Shown here: positions 59,395 to 64,000 of the stretch, in pieces
Numbering within the stretch: position 1 is the first letter of the stretch
Layout: each line of letters starts with the position of its first letter
NCBI GenBank assembly: GCA_029204225.1
Contig: CM055111.1
Location: 26,046,761 to 26,110,760 of the forward strand
Reading direction: 5' to 3'
From: Diphasiastrum complanatum
Lineage: Eukaryota > Streptophyta > Lycopodiopsida > Lycopodiales > Lycopodiaceae
Length of the DNA: 64,000 nt
Program-made: the position numbers and the translations under genes
The notes under the pieces: model-generated
Seen by the model: the letters and a program-made list of their open reading frames with translations, nothing else
What the model was told of the DNA's origin: nothing
The model's database searches: none

Positions 59395-59985
59395 AATTGT
59401 GAAATGACTCTACAAATTGATTTTATGACCCTCAAGAAGCAAGATTTAAACAAATCAAAAATCTAGGAAAATTTAGATCACAATCTTAAAATGAGTCTTC
59501 ACCAAAATCTAGTCACCGTGAAACTCTAACCTTAAAACTTGGATTGGATTTGATAAGTTTTTATGCCAATCTATGTCCTAGCTTTTTCCCAATCTTGACT
59601 AGCTTGAACAATTTGAAGGAATCAACATCTAGAGATTCACTAAGATCTCAACCAAGATTGTACACTCAAATATGGAATCCTCCCTATTAAAGACACTCAA
59701 AGGGATCACAACTTGACCCTCACAAAGAAAACTATTTTTCTCTCCACGTTTTGATCTCTGATCATACTTGCAAAACCACTTTTTTTCCACCTAAAACTCA
59801 AATCAAGACATTACATTTGATGATTCAATCTCAAATCTATCCATAGATTTGAAATCCTTATAGATTTTTCTACAACTAGTGCAAAAAATCTCATCAAAAT
59901 CTACAAACATGCTAATTTGAGATAAACTCAAAGAAATGGCCTCTTCTCTAGTCATGCACACTTCCACATGTGAAGAAGACACCAA
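59395..59985. other. Noncoding, possible flank of the gag fragment
   Basis: A/C-rich on the plus strand. Minus-strand frames (such as 60000-59803) lack motifs. Confidence 0.4.
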
Positions 59986-59989
59986 AGAA

Positions 59990-60880
59990 CATGATGACAA
60001 AAAAAAAAAATGACATGGAGATCCGTTTTTTTAAAAAAATTTATATATTTTTTCAAAAAAAATGCCAATATTTAAGATGCTTTGAAAAAATATATTGTAA
60101 TACTAAAAAAAAAACATTTTATTTTGCTGAAAATTTTAATCATGCTATAAAAATTAAATAATAAACTATTATTAACATCTTCAAATGATTGTATAATTTA
60201 TAACAATGTTAAATAAAATAATATCATTAATTGCATAACCAACAAAATAAAAATATATATTATTTATTTCTATCTAAGAAAAAAATTTAAACAATATTTA
60301 TAGATTTTAATATATTTTAAAATAAGAGTGCTTTTTATAATTAAAGCAAAATTTTTATACCTACTTTTTAAATTTTTATATTTTCAAAAAATAATAAATT
60401 GTAGAACTTTTTACAGATATTTGAGATCTGAACAAACATTAAAATATTTAAACATAATAAAACAAATAATGATTGCATATTGTTTTATTATCTTAAACAA
60501 TTCAAGATTGAATTTTTGCAAAAAAATATAAAAATTTGTTTTTGAAAAAAGTTAGATGTTACTTTTGTCTCATTTAATTGTTTTAAGATGTCAAAAATTG
60601 AACTTTTTAAAATCTAATCAATTCATATAGTATTATTTATTTATTTAATAATATAAAATGAATGATTTCATACATTTATAAAAACTAAAACGTGACTTTA
60701 TTTTTGCACCATTAAAAACTAAAAAAATAAGGTTGCAAATAACTATTCAAAGATGTTTTTATTACATATAAATCTACAAAATTTAACTAATATTAATTAT
60801 TTTTTGACACAAGTTTGAAAAAATATGTTCATGTGATTATTATAATAATAAGATAAAAATTTACATCTACATTACAGGAA
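59990..60880. other. Very AT-rich block
   Basis: Long A and T runs give a composition far above the AT content of the neighbourhood. There is no coding motif; short frames are rich in Lys, Asn, Phe, Ile and Tyr, as expected from composition. The block ends where the LTR of the last copia element begins to be recognisable. Confidence 0.7.
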
Positions 60881-60899
60881 GTTGAAAAAAACTTTCTGA

Positions 60900-61786
60900 A
60901 TCGATGCAGATTGCCAACTTCAATGAAAAATAATATCTCTCAAAATAGAAAAATTGTCACTCCTGTGGAATGGGGAAATTCCCTCGGTGCATGCACTATT
61001 GGTCACAATAGGCGAACACAATAATAAGTTACGAGTTTCATGTGCGGTAGTAGCGGAAGCAATGAGCAGACAATGAGACAAGTCAATCAGAAGGTCAAAC
61101 AGAAAGTGGAAAGCATGCAATATTGACAAAATCTGAATGTAAAACTAGACAACACTTTATTCAGATTGAATGTAATGAAATACAAGTCAGTGATGCACAT
61201 GAGCACAAGACAATTGTGGGCGAAACTGCATGCTCACAAAGCTAACTACAAATTGTAAAAGCTATGAGCTTATTACTGGCAATCCATTTGAAGAAAGAAT
61301 CGATACATGAAAAGCATCTACAATGTCTATCTTGTTGGACACATGCATATATTGATGATGAATTACAATGATCTATATACAATTTTACATTTGTGCAGAT
61401 GAAAAGTGTGGAGTCGTTATGTTGTCTGTTAAAGATCGTGGGCGGCTGTTGTCATTGTTAATTTTGTTTGCACAATACAAGAGCTAACGTGAAATATGAC
61501 ATTCGGCTATCAAAGAATGGCTTTAGTCATTTTGCAAAAAATGCAAAGGTGTCGCAAAATGGCGAAGGCCGAAAAAGTCAAAATTTGCCTTGAGATTTTG
61601 AACCTTTTGACAATCATCGAAGACTTGAAACGTCGGTCAAGTCGGAGTCGGGAAAAGTTGAAAGAAGACTGTCTCGAGTTTTCGTGTATTTCTGCAGACT
61701 GTGCGACAATGCGAGTAAAAACGCAGCAATGTGAATGGAAACAAATTAACATGGGATTTAGGAGAGAAGAGGAGATAAATCCAACA
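60900..61786 (-). repeat. 3' LTR of the right-edge copia element
   Basis: On the minus strand it starts TGTTGGATTTATC, as does the LTR at 34250. The TATA regions align (TTGTATATAG here, with 'catctgcaca' just upstream in both), and 'cttgtgctc' with 'agctttgt' recur in R-U5. The end toward 60900 is unclear, because similarity fades before the AT-rich block. Confidence 0.8.
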
Positions 61787-61800
61787 CCACCTCTTAATCT
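61787..61800 (-). other. Degenerate polypurine tract
   Basis: On the minus strand AGATTAAGAGGTGG precedes TGTTGG. The element at 4.4 kb has 'agattaagggggag' at the same place, so the G run is mutated here. Confidence 0.75.
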
Positions 61801-64000
61801 GGATCCATGAATGTCTTGATCTTCAGACTAAGCAATTTTGTGCCTTTATACTCAATGCCTTTGTGAAAACATCTGCAACCATGTTCTGCATTCGGCAGTG
61901 CGTTAAGCTTACCTCTCTATCGAGAACCTTACTCCTTACAAAGTGATATCGAATCTCGATGTGCTTACTGATTCTCACAAAACATAATTGTAGGAGTGTA
62001 CTGGTTCAGACTAATATTTGACACTATAATTCTTGACCAAATTGCTTCTTTAATAGATTGAGAAGCAGCAATATACTCTACTTTTGTAGATGAAAGAGCA
62101 ATAGAGGTTTGCTTACGACTATTCCAAGATATAGACCACCGTTGAAAAAGACTGTAAATCCGGATGTGGACTTACGATTATCTACATCTGCTCCCCAACT
62201 TGCATCTAAAAAATCCACTTAGTTGATGAAGATTGTTGTTATTGATTTCTCCATAGTAGATGCACTAGTCCATGGTAGCCCGAATATACCTCATGACTCT
62301 CATGAAAGCCTTCCAATGGGTGATGCTAGAATTAGCCATGAATTGGCTGAGTGAGCTAACTGCAAAAGAGATGTAAGTCTTCTACATACCATTGCATACA
62401 TGAGAGATCCAAGTATCAATCAGTAAGGATACTCTCTCATTTGTCCTCTTCCTACTTGTTCTAAGGGCACTGGTCCTTCAACAATTGTAGGCCTGGATCC
62501 ATCGGTGATTGGGCTAGTTTACAATTAATTAGGTTATATCTTATGAGAACATTGTGAAGATACATTTGTTAAGTAATATAGGTCAGTTGTCTCGCTCTAT
62601 CTCTATGGATTTGAATGCCCAGACAGAAGTGAACTTCGTCCAGATCGGTCATGTCGAACTCAGAAGATAGCATCTACTTAGCATCCTTTACCAGATTGGT
62701 ACTGTTGCTGAAAATGTATCATCAACATACAAGGTGATAATAATGAATGATTGCTGCATTGACTTGAAATATACATTTGAATTAGTAGTGCTTAGTTTGA
62801 AACTGTGTTGGATGAGAAATGTGTTGATCCTCTGAAACCAACCTCTAGCTGATTGCTTCAAGCCATAAAGTGCCTTATGGAATTTACAGATGTGATGCTT
62901 CATACCTTCGTGAATGTATCCTTCAGGATGTAGGATGTAGATGCCTTCTTCGATGACTCCATTCAAATAAGTTGTTGGTACATCGAGTTGATGTACTTCG
63001 AGGTCGGCTGCTGCAGCATAAGATGGGAGACCTTGAATCGATGAATGTTTGACTATTGGACTAAAAGTCTTGTTGTAGTCGATGTTGGGGATCTGAGTGA
63101 ATCCTTCTGCTACTAGTCGTGCCTTCCTTTGATCAATTGTTTCATTGGCATTGTACTTGATCTTAAAGATCCATTTGCAATCGATAAGATTGTAGCCACA
63201 ATAGGAGCTTTGACTAATGACCATGTATGGTTCTTGATCAGAGAGGAATACTCTCTGTCCATTACTTCTTTCCAGAGATCGAAGTCTGGTAGGCTAAGTG
63301 CCTCTTTGACAGACGTCGGTTCCTACACTAAAAGACAAGCAGACTCAGGTATATCCCTTGTGGGTTGTGTGCGCACTCGACTTGATCTTCTTGGAGGAGC
63401 TGATGTTGGTTGATGATTCAATCCTTGGATTTATCATCGTTGAGTAGCATCAACATCTTCGTCTAACTCGTTGTCGTGTAGTGGATCGACGATGGGCATG
63501 CTTGAGCCTGAGGCTCAAATTGTCATGTCGATGGTAGGCATTGAAGGTTCACCTGGAACAATGCCTTTGCCTTTGAAGTCGATGAGCTGATCCTCGATAA
63601 AGATTGTATCCTGGCTGAACAAAATCTACTGGGTATCGGGGTCGTACAGCTTGTAAGTGTTGTCAGATGAAGTGTATCCAACTAGGATTGTCTTGAGACC
63701 TTGGAAGTCAAATTTCTTCCTTGTCTCCTTTGGGATCTACACATAGGCAATGCATCCGAATACTCAAAAGTTCTTCAATGATGTTTTGGACATTATTCAA
63801 ACTTCATGTGGTGTTTTGCATGAACTTCTGTTTTGGATGTAAATTGTAGTGGAGACAACCTTCGCTAAAAAGATATTTGGCAAAGATACATGTGCCAACA
63901 TGCATTTGGCTAACTCAACAAGGGTACGACGTGTAGAGCTCGAGTCTGCACCAAGATGCAAAAGAATCATAGAAGCGACAATGTATAAGAATAGTACTAT
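61801..64000 (-). pseudogene. Copia integrase C-terminus, RT and RNase H, cut by the window edge
   Basis: From 64000: ELAKCMLAH (integrase), 'KTPHEVW', 'FGCIAYV', a linker with RRSSRVRTQPTRD, LWKEVMDREYSSLIKNHTWS, a frameshift, CKWIFKIKYNANETIDQRKA, HQLDVPTTYLNG, ALYGLKQSARGWFQ and IIITLYVDDTFS with intact YVDD. RNase H (62700-61820) is broken into short frames. The RT wording is close to the element at 1.3-4.6 kb, as is the PPT/LTR junction. The 5' part lies beyond the window. Confidence 0.9.

Overview
The window reads as nuclear DNA of a seed plant with a large, repeat-rich genome. It holds many decayed Ty1/copia and Ty3/gypsy retrotransposons, several (GA)n/(CT)n tracts over 90 bp, very few host genes, and exons split by GT-AG introns. 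A clan-85 cytochrome P450 close to the CYP720/CYP90 families would fit a gymnosperm, but the sequence does not prove the taxon. Coding content in almost all transposons is broken by stops, frameshifts and deletions, so this is old heterochromatin-like sequence with small genic islands.

Layout, left half. 0-1.3 kb is a degraded minus-strand fragment that resembles the post-integrase region of the gypsy element at 40-43 kb. 1.3-4.6 kb is a copia element (+) with PBS, gag, integrase-RT-RNase H remnants and PPT. 4.6-7.5 kb has no gene; it holds a C-depleted stretch and short tandem repeats. 7.5-14.9 kb is a copia element interrupted by a 6.1-kb non-autonomous LTR element (8.5-14.6 kb). That inner element has LTRs, a PBS and a duplicated PPT, but its only visible coding capacity is two tandem gag-like domains plus an unrecognised C-terminal region. 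14.9-18.2 kb has copia remnants in opposite orientations, one split by a 496-bp solo-LTR-like insertion with a 5-bp target duplication. 19.5-24.3 kb is a copia element (-) with two 1.39-kb LTRs, deleted from just after the PBS to the end of integrase, inserted in a locally repeated sequence.

Genic islands. 25.5-28.3 kb carries a five-exon CREG-family gene with every splice site canonical. 54.9-57.7 kb carries a nine-exon cytochrome P450 preceded by a (GA)n tract and, further upstream, a 31-bp-arm inverted repeat. 48.5-51.1 kb (-) carries an unrecognised multi-exon gene with a coiled coil that now contains stops and frameshifts, and 47.1-48.3 kb (+) an unrecognised acidic coding remnant.

Right half. 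29.5-36.4 kb has a copia RT fragment, an unrecognised gag/mobile-domain-like coding remnant joined to an R-U5 LTR copy, three (GA)n tracts, and a 1.17-kb complete LTR with PBS and gag of a truncated copia element. 38-47 kb has a gypsy element (-) with RT, RNase H and integrase followed by about 3 kb of extra open reading frames in the envelope position, then an unrelated LTR with its PBS. 51.6-53.8 kb and 61-64 kb are further copia elements (-); the last runs off the right end. One copia LTR lineage recurs at 1.7, 31.3, 34.3 and 61.5 kb.

No tRNA, rRNA, CRISPR or prokaryotic feature was seen. All functional statements rest on reading motifs by eye; no database search was possible.
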